Origin: Lucifuga dentata
Lineage: Eukaryota > Chordata > Actinopteri > Ophidiiformes > Bythitidae
Direction: 5' to 3'
Assembly: GCA_014773175.1 (NCBI GenBank)
Contig: VXCM01001277.1
Coordinates: 14,514-78,513, forward strand
Length of the DNA stretch: 64,000 nucleotides
The stretch's first letter is position 1, and the number at the start of each line of letters is the position of its first letter. The notes under the pieces are model-generated. The model was not told the DNA's origin. It saw nothing but the letters and a program-made list of their open reading frames with translations, and searched no databases. Positions 10,906-20,782 of this stretch are shown here, piece by piece. The position numbers were made by a program, and so were the translations under genes.

Positions 10906-11920
10906 ATAAAAGGAAGGAAGGCAGCCATCTCACTACATCGTCCTTCCAGGGACACATGGTTGACCATGCAAGCAAGGCTAGTTATAGTCTCTCACACACA
11001 CACGCACACACACACGCACACACACACTCACACACACACAAAGTATTATAATGATAACACAATTCTGTGATACACAAACCAGCATCTTCATCCACCTTTG
11101 GCTTTTTTTTTTTTTTTTTTTNGTTTTTTTTTTTTTTAAAGAAAATACAAGAAATTTTTAGATTTTTTTAAACAAAGAAAATTCTAGAAATTTTTTAAAA
11201 ATTATTTAAAAAAATTCTTATTCTAGAAAGTTCTTAAATTTTGAATTGATTCTATAAATTTGTAGAAAATAAATGAAAGTTTCACACAAATCAACACGCT
11301 AACATACATGAAGTATTAACAGAAGAGCCATGATGTTTCTGTCATGCTACTGTATGTAGCCGTGAACATAGACATGACTCCAGCTTCAGACTGACCCATG
11401 AAAACTAACGATGAAGGCAGAAACAGGTAGAAACAGACAGGAAACAGACATCAGACAGGAAACAGGTAGAAAGACAGGAAACAGGTAGAAACAGGCAAGA
11501 ATCAAGAAGAAACAGACAGGAAATAGGCAGGAAACAGACAGGAAACAGGCAGGAAACTGGTAGAAACAGAGGAAACAGACACAAATAGACAGGAAATTGG
11601 CAGAAACACAGGAAATAGGTAGAAACAGGAAAGAATCAGGAAGAAACAGACAGGAAACAGGTAGAAACAGGAAACAGGTAAGAATCAAGAAGAAACAGAC
11701 AGGAAGCAGGCAGAAACAGAGAGGAAACAGACAGGAAACAGGTAGAAACAGAGAGGAGACAGACAGGAAACAGGTAGAAACAGAGAGGAAACAGACAGGA
11801 AACAGGTAGAAACAGATGGGAAACAGAAAGAGACAGAAACAGGCATCAGGCCTTACCGTCGTTATTGCTGTCAGAGTCAAACCTCTGGCCGCAGCCCTTG
11901 TTGTAGCACAGCAGAGCCAT
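4245..11920 (-). CDS. itgb1bp2: Melusin (integrin beta-1-binding protein 2), complete gene, 11 coding exons
   Basis: Joining 11 minus-strand exons with GT/AG borders and matching phases gives 430 codons plus TAA. CHORD 1 spans residues 5-64 (C5, C10, C24, H27, H34, C42, C43, C59, H64). CHORD 2 spans about 154-213 (C154, C159, C173, H176, H183, C191, C192, C208, H213). A CS/p23-like domain follows at about 223-315 ([24 protein letters not shown]), then an acidic and then alternating-charge tail. The order CHORD-CHORD-CS fits CHORDC1 and melusin. The acidic tail after the CS domain and the [13 protein letters not shown] segment favour melusin. Human melusin is about 347 residues, so this protein is longer, almost entirely through its tail. 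Known role of the family: a muscle chaperone-like protein binding the beta-1 integrin cytoplasmic tail and HSP90. CHORDC1 is the alternative but lacks such a tail. Confidence 0.9.
5943..6386 (+). mobile_element. TTAA-family MITE copy in melusin intron 10
   Basis: Runs from TTAAAAGACAATACCGG to CAGTATGGTCCTTTAA, with the family interior in between (CTACCTTCCAGAC, AATATAGCCCCAGGAGAAG). Its 3' end lies 54 nt from the exon 10 donor. Confidence 0.8.
6440..6502 (-). CDS. itgb1bp2: melusin exon 10 (CS domain)
   Basis: 63 nt, phase 0, encoding [21 protein letters not shown]. It aligns with the L.V.I.FEG.K.F....KLWG beta-strand segment of CS domains. Acceptor CTCTCAG, donor GTGAGT. Confidence 0.93.
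6595..6714 (-). CDS. itgb1bp2: melusin exon 9 (start of CS domain)
   Basis: 120 nt, exactly 40 codons, phase 0. It encodes [19 protein letters not shown] and on through YAKN, matching the CRHDWHQT...V.VYAKN start of the CS domain. Acceptor TTACAG, donor GTGAGC. Confidence 0.94.
6994..7096 (-). CDS. itgb1bp2: melusin exon 8 (CHORD 2)
   Basis: 103 nt encoding [14 protein letters not shown]... to RWTPKQ. It carries the WSCC block and the GCSAGKH motif (C208, H213). The acceptor reads TGTTGAG with G at -3 and a poor pyrimidine tract, so it looks weak, but it is the only site that keeps frame. The donor GTAAAA is followed by A-rich sequence. Confidence 0.88.
7125..7251 (+). repeat. exact 127-bp copy of 6282-6408
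   Basis: Identical base for base to 6282-6408. It includes the last part of the MITE and 22 bp of non-MITE flank (AAATACATTGAATAG...). It lies in melusin intron 7, 28 nt upstream of the weak exon 8 acceptor. Confidence 0.9.
7322..7392 (-). CDS. itgb1bp2: melusin exon 7 (CHORD 2)
   Basis: 71 nt in phase 0 to 2, encoding [23 protein letters not shown]. This is the QGPE..., CTxHPGxPxFHE section with zinc ligands C173, H176 and H183. Acceptor TTTTAG, donor GTAAGA. Confidence 0.93.
7955..8004 (+). repeat. (GT)n microsatellite
   Basis: About 25 GT units in melusin intron 6. Complementary to the CA tract at 8085-8165. Confidence 0.97.
8085..8165 (+). repeat. (CA)n microsatellite
   Basis: About 40 CA-type units with a few CG/TG breaks, 22 nt into melusin intron 6 on the sense strand, where it reads GT. 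Confidence 0.95.
8187..8239 (-). CDS. itgb1bp2: melusin exon 6 (start of CHORD 2)
   Basis: 53 nt. Two bases complete codon 144, then [17 protein letters not shown], giving C154 and C159 of CHORD 2. The donor is GTGAGT. The acceptor and first 11 exon bases fall inside a 64-bp block repeated on the other side of a single N (8229-8292 and 8294-8357). That repeat is probably an assembly artefact. Confidence 0.87.
8455..8558 (-). CDS. itgb1bp2: melusin exon 5 (linker helix)
   Basis: 104 nt joining phase 2 to phase 1. It encodes [19 protein letters not shown] and on to EREKK, aligning with the KISASLKQALDKL linker of CHORDC1. The sense-strand donor is followed at once by a GT repeat, and a second GT repeat sits just upstream of the acceptor. 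Confidence 0.9.
8569..8614 (+). repeat. (CA)n microsatellite at the exon 5 acceptor
   Basis: A pure CA run that, on the sense strand, is a GT run ending about 10 nt before the acceptor TCTCTACAG of melusin exon 5. Confidence 0.95.
8721..9336 (+). mobile_element. TTAA-family MITE, full-length, in melusin intron 4
   Basis: TTAA-flanked on both sides, with AAGGAGCATAC at one end and CACCGGTATGGTCCTT at the other. Inner termini GATTTTGCATGTTTGAGCCC and GGGCTTAAACATGCAAAATC are inverted copies. A single N sits in an A-run at 8959. Confidence 0.88.
9541..9695 (-). CDS. itgb1bp2: melusin exon 4 (end of CHORD 1 and linker)
   Basis: 155 nt encoding residues 58-108 plus two bases. It opens with GCTRGRH, which supplies the last CHORD 1 ligands (C59, H64). 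The polar linker that follows ends in [11 protein letters not shown], similar to the CHORDC1 linker. Acceptor CTGCAG, donor GTAGAT. Confidence 0.92.
10521..10577 (-). CDS. itgb1bp2: melusin exon 3
   Basis: 57 nt in phase 0-0, encoding [19 protein letters not shown], the WSCC...TxDFxxFL block of CHORD 1. The intron to exon 2 is only 87 nt. Acceptor TTTTAG, donor GTAACA. Confidence 0.94.
10665..10714 (-). CDS. itgb1bp2: melusin exon 2
   Basis: Starts with two bases that complete codon 22, then encodes [16 protein letters not shown] and ends in phase 0 before GTAAAC. It matches the CxHxGxPxFHDALK core of CHORD 1. The usual HPG is HLG here, but the zinc ligands are kept. The acceptor is CACCAG. 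Confidence 0.9.
10762..11041. repeat. CA / GT / CA microsatellite cluster in melusin intron 1
   Basis: Three tracts, CA at 10762-10806, GT at 10859-10903 and CA at 10991-11041, lie upstream of the exon 2 acceptor. Neighbouring tracts are complementary, so hairpins are possible. Confidence 0.95.
11405..11850 (+). repeat. GAAACAGACAG / AGGTAGAAACA minisatellite
   Basis: Imperfect tandem array of units such as GACAGGAAACAGGTAGAAACA. It occupies the first part of melusin intron 1 and begins only 6 nt after the exon 1 donor on the sense strand. Confidence 0.92.
11857..11920 (-). CDS. itgb1bp2: melusin exon 1 (start codon)
   Basis: Encodes residues 1-21 ([15 protein letters not shown]...) plus one base of codon 22, ending at a GTAAGG donor. 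MALLCYN.GCGQ.FD is the conserved start of CHORDC1 and melusin, which fixes the initiator. The context is GCCACATGG, with G at +4. It carries the first two zinc ligands, C5 and C10. Confidence 0.93.
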
Positions 11921-12072
11921 GTGGCGGTCGCTGATTCTTTTTCGTCTCCGCGGCCTTAAAGCTGCTGGACTTTTCTCCAGAAGTTTCTCCAGGCAGGAGG
12001 AGAAGGAAAGAGGAAATCCAGAAAGGAGCGATCGCCTTTCTGGAGGCTGTGAAGACTTTGGCTGAGAGAACG

Positions 12073-12141
12073 ATAAAAATAGCACCTCACCCGTCCTCCC
12101 CCTCCCCCCACCCCTCAATCTACAGCTGTCAAGTCTTATCT
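12073..12141 (-). promoter_or_regulatory. itgb1bp2: candidate melusin muscle promoter
   Basis: Within 70 bp, about 150-220 bp upstream of the melusin ATG on the sense strand, lie AGATAA (GATA-type, 12136-12141), CAGCTG (myogenic E-box core, 12123-12128) and CTATTTTTAT (12073-12082). The last is one base from the MEF2 consensus and also TATA-like. Melusin is known to be restricted to heart and skeletal muscle, so the combination is plausible. It is inferred from short motifs only. Confidence 0.45.
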
Positions 12142-13445
12142 GAGGGTGGGGGTGGACATTCCTGCTGCTGTCAGTTTGCCAGACCACAAAACCAGAGACA
12201 AATCTGTCAACTGCTGCATAGAGGAGCATAAAAAAAACATTTAAAAAAAATATATCATAAGGATTAATGAAGCAGCTTTTTCTAGTTCTTAAAAGCTTAT
12301 TTGTATTTTTTTTTTTTTTTTGTTTCTCAGTGATTTTAAGGTTATTTTTGCTTCATTTGTGAAGTTAAAATATAATAATAATAGCAATAATAATAATAAT
12401 AATAATAATAAATTGATAATTAAAATAAGTGAAATACATAAATAATATATATTTTCCCTTTATTAGACACCAATCAGGTTTTTATAGACAGAACTGAACT
12501 TCTTTAATCTCAAACTGAGCAGCTGAATGAGATGTTTCAGTCATTTTAACAGAGGTGTAAAGAGTACTAAAATATTGTAGTCAAGCAAAAGTACTGTTAC
12601 TTTGACAAAATTTTACTCAGGTAAAAGTACTTCGGTAAAAATTAAGTAAAATGTATTTTGTTTCAAATGTACTTGCGTGAAAATACATACATAATACATG
12701 ATATTTTCCCTTTACTGGACACCTATCAAGCTTCCATTAGACAAATTAAACTTTTATTGCTCTCAGATTGAGCTGTTGAATGAGACGAGATTCAATAATG
12801 TCAGTTAATAATTACCAGAAATGTTCTCTAGGTTGAATTTTTATATGTGTTGATCCAACAAAATATCATTTATCCTGAGCATAGATAAACTGCCTGCGGC
12901 TGTGGTTGATACCACAATAAATTATTGACTGAAGAACAAAAACGCTTTTGTTTTTGAGCCTTTCTGGGCGTAGGAGCATCTGGAGTGATATATCTCCTTT
13001 TAAGGACCCACTTACTCACAAACAAAAACGCCAGGATGAAACAAAATCCATCACGTCTGGCGTCTCTGAAAAGCTCAGAAGGATTTAGGGAACAATAAAA
13101 CACAAACGCTTCATTATTCAGAGTGAGGCGGACAGGACGCCGCTTGGTAAAGGCTCTCTGGGAGCCTTTACCAAGCAGTTCACACAGCAGACATGTTTTA
13201 GTTCGACACGTTACATACACGTGCACACGACAACCAGAAAGGTAAAATATTGAAGATATATTAGAGATTTCTGAGTTTTTACTGTCATTTAAGGGCGTAT
13301 TTTCAAGCCTTTGTGATGTTTCTATGTGGAAAAAAAAAAAGATTCATCCACTTCTATTCTCCGTTAGTGCAGCACTGCTGTGTAGTGTGCACACTGAGTG
13401 AAAACAGGCCTTTTCAAGTACTGTTAAGAGTCTTCTCATCACAAC
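12142..13445. other. melusin upstream region, no gene seen
   Basis: Holds an AAT repeat near 12371-12412, a Tol2-like end starting at 12550, a 15-bp perfect hairpin at 13142-13176, and the first unit of a flank shared with 14043-14165. The 118-codon minus frame at 12870-13226 has no recognisable domain. Confidence 0.6.
12550..12690 (+). mobile_element. solo Tol2-like hAT end
   Basis: Starts CAGAGGTGTAAAGAGTACT and continues with AAAAGTACT and TACTCAGGTAAAAGTACTT subrepeats, as at the Tol2 left end. No partner end was found downstream, so this is a solo or truncated end about 400 bp upstream of the candidate melusin promoter. Confidence 0.65.
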
Positions 13446-14038
13446 TTAAAGGACCATACTAGTGGTTTTGCAAGCTTGAGCCCAATATATACATACACAA
13501 CTTTACGTTACTGATAACCATTTTTACATAAACATATCACTGGAGCGTTAAATATTAGAATTGTTTTTCCCTACTTTCCAGACCACCATTGGTTTCAGTT
13601 CATTCTGCTATTAAAATCAACTTGATACTTGAAATGTTCTTGAGATAGGTAATCCATCATCACCAACAAGACGTGTATTCAGGGTTTTTTTTTTTTTTTT
13701 AGAAGTTTTGTAATTTTAGCTTTAAGTGCAATAAAAAGCGCAGAGTGAATGTATGCATCCACTGGGGAATATTGTCCCAAAAGAAGACCTGCATTTATGG
13801 AAAATTTAAAGGATTGTGACTTTATAAGGCTGCGTAACTATTAGCAGGAGAAACATGGATTTTTAAGGTGGGTGTATCGATTGAATATTCGATTTTGAAA
13901 GATTAAGAGATTTTGCAAAATATCAGGAAAGCTGAAATACTGTTTTATCCTTTGGGAAATTATTGTCAGTAACGTAACATGTATGAAAACTGAAAAAATT
14001 AGGCTCAAACATGCAAAAGAGGTGGTATGGTCCTTTAA
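13446..14038 (+). mobile_element. TTAA-family MITE, full-length
   Basis: TTAA-AGGACCATACTAGTGGTTTTGC ... AAAAGAGGTGGTATGGTCCT-TTAA, with the standard interior. Together with its left flank it is repeated downstream at 14043-14525. Confidence 0.88.
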
Positions 14039-14163
14039 ATTCTTGTGAAGTTTCAATGTGCAAAAAAAAAAGATTCATCTACTTCTATTCCTCTGCTGCA
14101 GCACTGCTGTGCATACTGAGTGAAAACAGGCTGTTTCAAGTATTACTCATACCCATCACGACA

Positions 14164-14525
14164 CTTAAAGGACCATACTAGTGGTTTTGCAAGCTTGAGC
14201 CCAATATATACATACACGCTACGTAACCAATAACTATTTTTCCATAAACATGCTACTGGATTGTTAAATATTAAAATTGTTTTTCCTACCTTACAGACAG
14301 CCATTGGTTTCAGTTCATTCCAGTACACTATAAAAAAAAAACGTATAGAGACTTAAAACTTGAGATAAGTAATCTATCACGGCGAACACATCTATCAAGT
14401 GTTTTTTTCGAAGTAACTTTATTTAACCAGTCCAACAAAGAGCTGTATGGAAGAAAATGTATGCCTCCACCAGAGAATCTAGTCCCAGAAGAAGACACAT
14501 TTTACAGAGAAATTAAATTGCAGCA
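14164..14525 (+). mobile_element. TTAA-family MITE, 3' truncated
   Basis: Starts CTTAAAGGACCATACTAGTG and follows the family to CCCAGAAGAAGACAC, then breaks off before an A-run at 14531-14559. Confidence 0.82.
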
Positions 14526-14528
14526 GCC

Positions 14529-14562
<34 letters not shown>

Positions 14563-17500
14563 AACAGTCTTTTAGGAATGGAAAATGACTTTTTATTTCT
14601 TCCAAAAAAGAGCAAGAAAACAAATCCCTAGAATAAACAAATATACTGCTGTAAAATAAAAGCCCAGGATTTTTTGTTTCATTGACAAATGTAACATTTG
14701 TTTGTCTTTCCATGCTCGATATAATCCATATATTTCTGCTTTAAATAAATAGAAAAAAATGTACAAAGAGGCGGGAGGGAGGAGACAGAGAGGAGGGAGC
14801 CAGAGATTTAAAAGGTGTACGCTGCTCAAAAAACATTTGGCATCATTGAGAATTCATGGCTGATCCTGACGGAGGTCTGCAGGCCTCCGATCTGCATCAT
14901 CTGTCTGTTTAAACCCCCACCAAGTAGCAATCATACCTATATACCGCTGTAGTAATGCGAATATCTTTCACGTTCAGAAAAATAAACAACTAAATGAAAA
15001 TAATGTCATTGCAGATAATGAGAGTATGTATTTAAGCTCCGTGTGTGTGTGTGTGTGTTACCGTGTGTATTCTCTACATACAGAATAGTGAGGCAGCAAT
15101 CCGAGGGTTCTTACCAAAAAAAAAAAAAACACAGATGTAGAAAAAACAGAATGTGCACGAGATCATTGATTCACATTGACTGACAAAAATGACGGAATTT
15201 ATCTGTTCGACAGCTTCTCTCCTTTTCTTTCTTGAATTTCTGCCAGAGCGCCGCAACACGCACATCCGCCCACAGATGGCGCCAGAGGACAAATCACCAC
15301 CAAGAAGATGTGCTGCTGAGTAAGAAATGTGACATCTTTGGGAAAAAGTGACAGTTTGGCGCTCCGTGTTTTTTTTTTTTTTTTNTTTTTTTTTTTTTTT
15401 GCTACAGTGGCTCATTGATTGAGGGGACGACAAGAGGAGGGAAATTTTCATCATCGTCATCACTGTCACATCATGCTTTTTTTGGAAAAAAGGACAACCA
15501 TCGACAATGATACATCCATGCACTCGCCGACCCCAGAGAGAGAGAGAAAAGAGAGAGAGAAAGAGAGAGAGAGATGCCTCGCTGGAGAACTGATCATTCT
15601 GACCTTAGCAGAAAACATTTTTAATATGACATCAAGGTTTTTCCACGTAACCTTCTCCAGCTAAATTCATGCTAAGACAACACAGAGAGAGACGGCAGCA
15701 GCTTTTAATGTTAAGGTTTACAATGTTTCTTGGTCCAATTGGGGCAGGAAATGCATCACTTGTCCCCCCGAAATGATCCAGTAGAGCTGCTCAGAGGCCA
15801 AGACCAGAAGAAAGCGGTTGTGTTGGGAAATTCCCAGCAGATTGAAGGAGGCTGTTGCCGAAAAAAAGAGCCTGCACGCTCGGCAAAAAGCCGTAAAAAG
15901 AGAATGAAAATCAGAATTACCGGCAGTTACGTCAAAGCTACAGAAGCCAGTTTCATTCACGGGACTCTGAACTGTCTGACTGCGATCCCTCCATCGCCTC
16001 TTTTGTACATTTCAACTCTTCAGATACATGCAAACCCTCAGACAGGATTCCGTGCAGAGGAAACTGGAGTTGTATCTAAAACAGGAGCAGTAACAGAAAC
16101 AAAAGGGGAAAGGAAAAATAATAACTACAGTTATTTTTAAGGAAAAAGCGCTGTGACGTCAGCCAGAACGGGTCACATAAAACCTTATGATTTGAACTGT
16201 TTGAAAGGCTTGACGGATTTGGTTTTTAAATCATTTAGATTGAATCCGATAAAACGTCAATCACCTTTAGGCTTTTCTTTACTTATGTAACAATTTAATC
16301 TTATTTCAAACATTAGGAAATATTAGGAATTTTCATATCATGTCTGTAGTTAGACTACGTTACAATTCTTTTTGGGTTCAAACTGCTTTGCTGTGTCGTT
16401 AAAGCTCAAAGGCACATGGTTCTGATTCTGGATAAGTGCCACAAAAGGGGCTTTGGATTCCAAAGTGCCAATTTATCATCACCAGATCAGAGTCAATATA
16501 GAACATATACAAATATGATAACAACCAATTTGGTGTAAATACACATCCTTTAAGAAAATTGTTTTCCGAGCGTCCAATTTGGAACCCAAATGCAACAGTA
16601 CCTCTGTCAGAGTAGGTTTTTAGGGTGGAGTCACCCCATAGTGTCCCTTCTTTGGGACAAGAGCAACACTAGAAAGACGCTTTCTGTTCATCAAGATGCA
16701 CAAACTGTTAGCGCCAATCGATACAGTGCAGAGAGACTGGTCAAAAATAGACCCAATATACAAAATTAAAGGATAAATCAAAAGATTCCTTGCTAACACG
16801 GCTGGGAACTGAGCTTGTGCCTGATCATCCCAGTAACTAGTCGATTCCCTATTTTATCTCCGAAACAGATTTTCAGAATTAAGATGTTCTGCTGTGAACT
16901 ACAGCGGTTTGACTGCTTTAGTGGCTTGTTGAGCAGAAAAACATACTAGCTACTGCTGAAGCTAGCATGCTACTAGCATTCAACTAAAGAGGGCGGTCTA
17001 CATATTATACATACTATACTTTCTCGAGAAAAGTACCGCGACCTTGTTTCCACCAATGCGGTGATTCCACTCGCCTGGGAGCTCAATGAATGTCAGCTTC
17101 ACAGGTCTGGGCATACTGCGTGCATGGACTATCATGGAGGAGCTTGATTGTTATTTCAAGCGCTAATGCTAGCTTTACACCATTGTTGAACGGCACGCTA
17201 AAATGCTGCTAATCGCTGCTGCTGCTTGTTTTGCGATGTCGGTCCAGGTAAACCACAATATGTTTATCTGCTTCCTGCTGTTTTGCTCCAAACCAGCAAG
17301 TTTCTGGGCTGGAAAAAGGCGGCACGGGAATCGTTTTCTCTGGACGAGCACCAGTGTTTTGCAGTCAAAATGCCCTGAATGGTTCACGGTTTGGCTCCAG
17401 CACTGGTCTCTTATTAACTAACAAACTCTCCTATTTTCACAAAAAAAAAAAAAACCTGGATATCCAAGCATCTGATTTGGACTTTGGAGGTTGTGGGCTT

Positions 17501-19349
17501 CTGACATCATAACAGAGATGGAGTTGGCTGATGGTTGTTGAGGCCCAGTGAGACAAGAAACTAGACGAGGACCTCATCTACCGGACACGGAAGAGATGCC
17601 AACTGTTAGGAGTAAAAGCGCAATCAAAGCAGTAGAAAAGCAAACCACAGAGCCTGAGAGCAAAGACCTCTGAGAAAGTTTCATCTACGGCTAACAGACA
17701 GACACCAGAGATAATAGAGATAAAGTTACTAGACACTGGCAGAGGACAAAGGTTGAAAACCTACTGTAAGACATCTTCTATACTAAGAGTAGAGTCTAGA
17801 ACTAACGCAAGACTGCGACAAGAAGCATCTAGAAGCAATACCTATCAACAGCGACAGTGATGAGGAGCGACAGAAACTGTTATTGTTACTATTTTTTTTA
17901 CATATCTACACATACGTATTAATGGAGCAGGCTAAAAAAGCATTCTAGAGATAGATCAACAGGACAGAGCTAAAAGACTGAAGCAAGATTCAAGACATTT
18001 CACAGCAGAGTGGGAAATGAACGCAACACGACCGGACGATCACGGATGGATGAGATTCAGACGCTAAACCGGGACGGGGGATTTGGACTATAAAAAAGAT
18101 TCAAGTTCATTGTTAGAATGGCAGGAAAAAACTTTTTAGTTACCTGCCAAAGTGGCTGGTAGAGTAGACAAACTTGTTATTGTAAAACCCAAAATTATCT
18201 CTACAAATCTTTAAACTTTATAAGCCTTCGCGCCAAACTAAAATCTGGCAACAGGTCTACTACGGCAGGATAGTCGTTTCAGTGCAAAATTTCTGCATGT
18301 GCATTTTGCAACAAAATTTTGATTTTTACAAAAACAAACCCCCCCCCAAAAAAAAAAACCAAGCTAAAAACTCAAGCACGTATCATGTCAAAACTGCTGG
18401 CTCTTGTTTAAGCTTGAAATTTGACACTTACGCTAGATTTGACCCTCAGAAATAGCCCTCAATGGAAAACATACACACAAGAACACACGCTAATATGCAT
18501 TATGGACAAATATACCAACAGTCAAAACTCATGGCGACGATGCTTTGGCTGAAGAATGGCCGTGACCTCTTACGTGCCGACTGCCGAGACGAATTTGATC
18601 CCAAAGTCAAACTTATATCCTGGAACCGCAGATCAAGGGCGATGCCAGAGGTTCAGTGTTACTTGGCTCTTTTAAGCCACGCCTAAAGTCACTCAACGCA
18701 ATTCAGTGCAATTTAACACAAATTAATTCAACGTGATTCAGTAACATTGAACTCGCTCGGTGCTGCTGTCATCAATCGTTGGCACTAACGTGGACCTGCC
18801 AATAGGTAGTTTAGAATGAAAAGGCTCTTAATTTTAGCGACCTTTGATTTCTGAGTTGATGACGCAACAGGACAAGCGGAGGTGAACCGAGGACGCAGAT
18901 ACACACGCGGGGTGCAGGAAATGGGTCCGTGATGCTGAGGTTACACCATCTACACAACGAGCGTCAGAAACATCAAAGGAAAATGCAAAAATAGTCAATT
19001 TAGAGCACGTGATTTAAACAGGAACCTAAACATGGGTGACAACTGGGTGCCCTGCTAGCATTTTTTTCATCAGAGCCCTACGTGTCTGTGCGTATCTGTA
19101 GCTTTCGGGGGGAGAAAATTTTGAGTAACAAAGACTAAAAAAGAATAAATTGCAGGGACCCATCGACGTTCGGGCGAAATTGCAGAAGAAACGTTGGAAA
19201 AATTACAAAGAAAAGTTGGGAAACACACAGAAGGTTCGTCTCTAACTGACCGGACATTTGCGGATTTGCAGCCAATGAGGACGGGGATGGCGAGGAGGAG
19301 GCGGGGCTTATCAAAATGCTGATTTTGGCATCGTCTGAAACAACTGCTG

Positions 19350-19380
<31 letters not shown>

Positions 19381-19601
19381 TAGACAAACGCTCGTCCTCT
19401 CCTAAGTGCTCCTCTGTCGCCATTACAGGTGGACGGCAACCCAGAGAGGACAAAAATAGCACCAGTATGAAATAAAGCTAAATTCTGCAGCCGTGACTCT
19501 CGCAGCAGTCAGACCACATACAGCCTAACAGAAAACCAGAGGTAGGATTTCCTCTTCTTGCCTCCCTGCCTTTCTTTTTTCCCGTCTCGTTCTCTCTCAC
19601 C
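14526..19601. other. intergenic sequence and possible picalm 3' UTR
   Basis: No recognisable coding segment. It has less repeat content than its surroundings, with short GT runs near 15040 and GA-rich sequence near 15535-15575. The upper part may be transcribed as picalm 3' UTR, but the sequence alone does not fix its end. Confidence 0.5.
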
Positions 19602-19607
19602 TTTATT
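19602..19607 (-). promoter_or_regulatory. candidate picalm poly(A) signal
   Basis: AATAAA on the minus strand, about 360 nt past the stop. PICALM 3' UTRs are usually longer, so further signals below this point are possible. Confidence 0.3.
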
Positions 19608-19665
19608 CCCTCCTATGGAACATTACTCCATCAACAGAATTACACATAGAAAAACAGAAAAAAAG

Positions 19666-19668
<3 letters not shown>

Positions 19669-19708
<40 letters not shown>
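19669..19708 (+). repeat. (CA)n microsatellite
   Basis: About 20 CA units, probably within the picalm 3' UTR or its flank. A second CA run lies at 19353-19380. Confidence 0.95.
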
Positions 19709-19709
<1 letters not shown>

Positions 19710-19968
19710 GTTGTTTCAGACAAAGACCATAAATGCTACTGTGGCATCCCAAATCTTTCTCCCGCTGCTTCCCTCCATCCCGCTATCCTCCGTTATGTCA
19801 TCTTTCCTCTATTTTCCCACTTGTTTTGCTCTGAGTTGGTTCTCTTGTCGTCTGTCAATCTCTTAGTAGTTTTTAGCTTGGATAAATGTTTCCGTCTGAT
19901 CTTCCTCTTGCGTGTTTTCTTCTGCTGTTTGTTCGTCGCTTTTGGCACTCTGCTTCCCCCCAACTGGA

Positions 19969-19983
19969 TTACATGAACTGCAT
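19969..19983 (-). CDS. picalm: picalm last coding piece (MQFM, stop)
   Basis: After acceptor CCTGAAG the sequence reads ATG CAG TTC ATG TAA. Joined in phase 0 to PGAQ, this gives PGAQMQFM, matching the conserved human PICALM end GAQIQFM. The motif is short, but phase, acceptor and position all agree. Confidence 0.85.
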   Translation of the reverse strand: MQFM

Positions 19984-20731
19984 CTTCAGGAAAAGACAAA
20001 GACAGGGAGAGTTTTACGCGCTGTTTCGATCACTGTAGCGATGCCGTGAAAATCACTTTGGCACTGTAGTCGTGGAAACAAAGCATTTCTCAACACAAAG
20101 GGACATTAAAATAAGTCAAACACAATCTCTATTTTCAGTGAAACACCACAAATATGACGCACTTGTGAGTGTACATGTAACAGGATTTTACGTCATGTGA
20201 AAATATCATAAAAATTACATATAGAATGTGGTCAAAATGTTAAAATGTGTTCAAATTCACATTAAAGTCACATTATAGGATCTGACAAATGTAACCGAAA
20301 ACTGATGAACAAAGTGGTAACCCATAAAAAATAAGAACAATAACTGTAATGCAATTTCTTTAAACAACATCATTTTAATACCCTGCAAGTGCATGAATGC
20401 AGAAAAATGGTGTGTGTATGCATGTGGGTGAGTGCGTGTGTGTTTGACAATTGCTATGCAAATAGGGATAATAATTATGCTATTGTTAGAGTAAATTATG
20501 CATAATTTCTGTGTGATATTCAGAATCAGTAATTGGAGATACGCAACATTAATTTGAACTCAAGTGTGTGTGTGGATGTGTGTTCGTCTGCATGCATTTG
20601 TGTGTGTGACTTACCTGGGCTCCAGGCATGGGTGCGAAGGGGTTGGTGGGTCTGAGAACAGGCTGGTTGTACATCACTGGCTGAGGAGCCATCACTGGTA
20701 CCCCACCCATCTGAGCCATCTGGGGAGGGAC

Positions 20732-20782
<51 letters not shown>

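Noticed and set aside
11386..11880. 164-codon minus-strand ORF
   Set aside because: Reads the GAAACAGG minisatellite as a CFLPVS-type repeat in melusin intron 1.
4245..11920. Calling the CHORD-CS gene chordc1
   Set aside because: Domain order fits both, but the long acidic tail after the CS domain and the [13 protein letters not shown] segment match melusin; CHORDC1 ends soon after the CS domain.
12870..13226. 118-codon minus-strand ORF
   Set aside because: No domain, no splice-consistent partner, and it crosses a perfect hairpin; likely chance.
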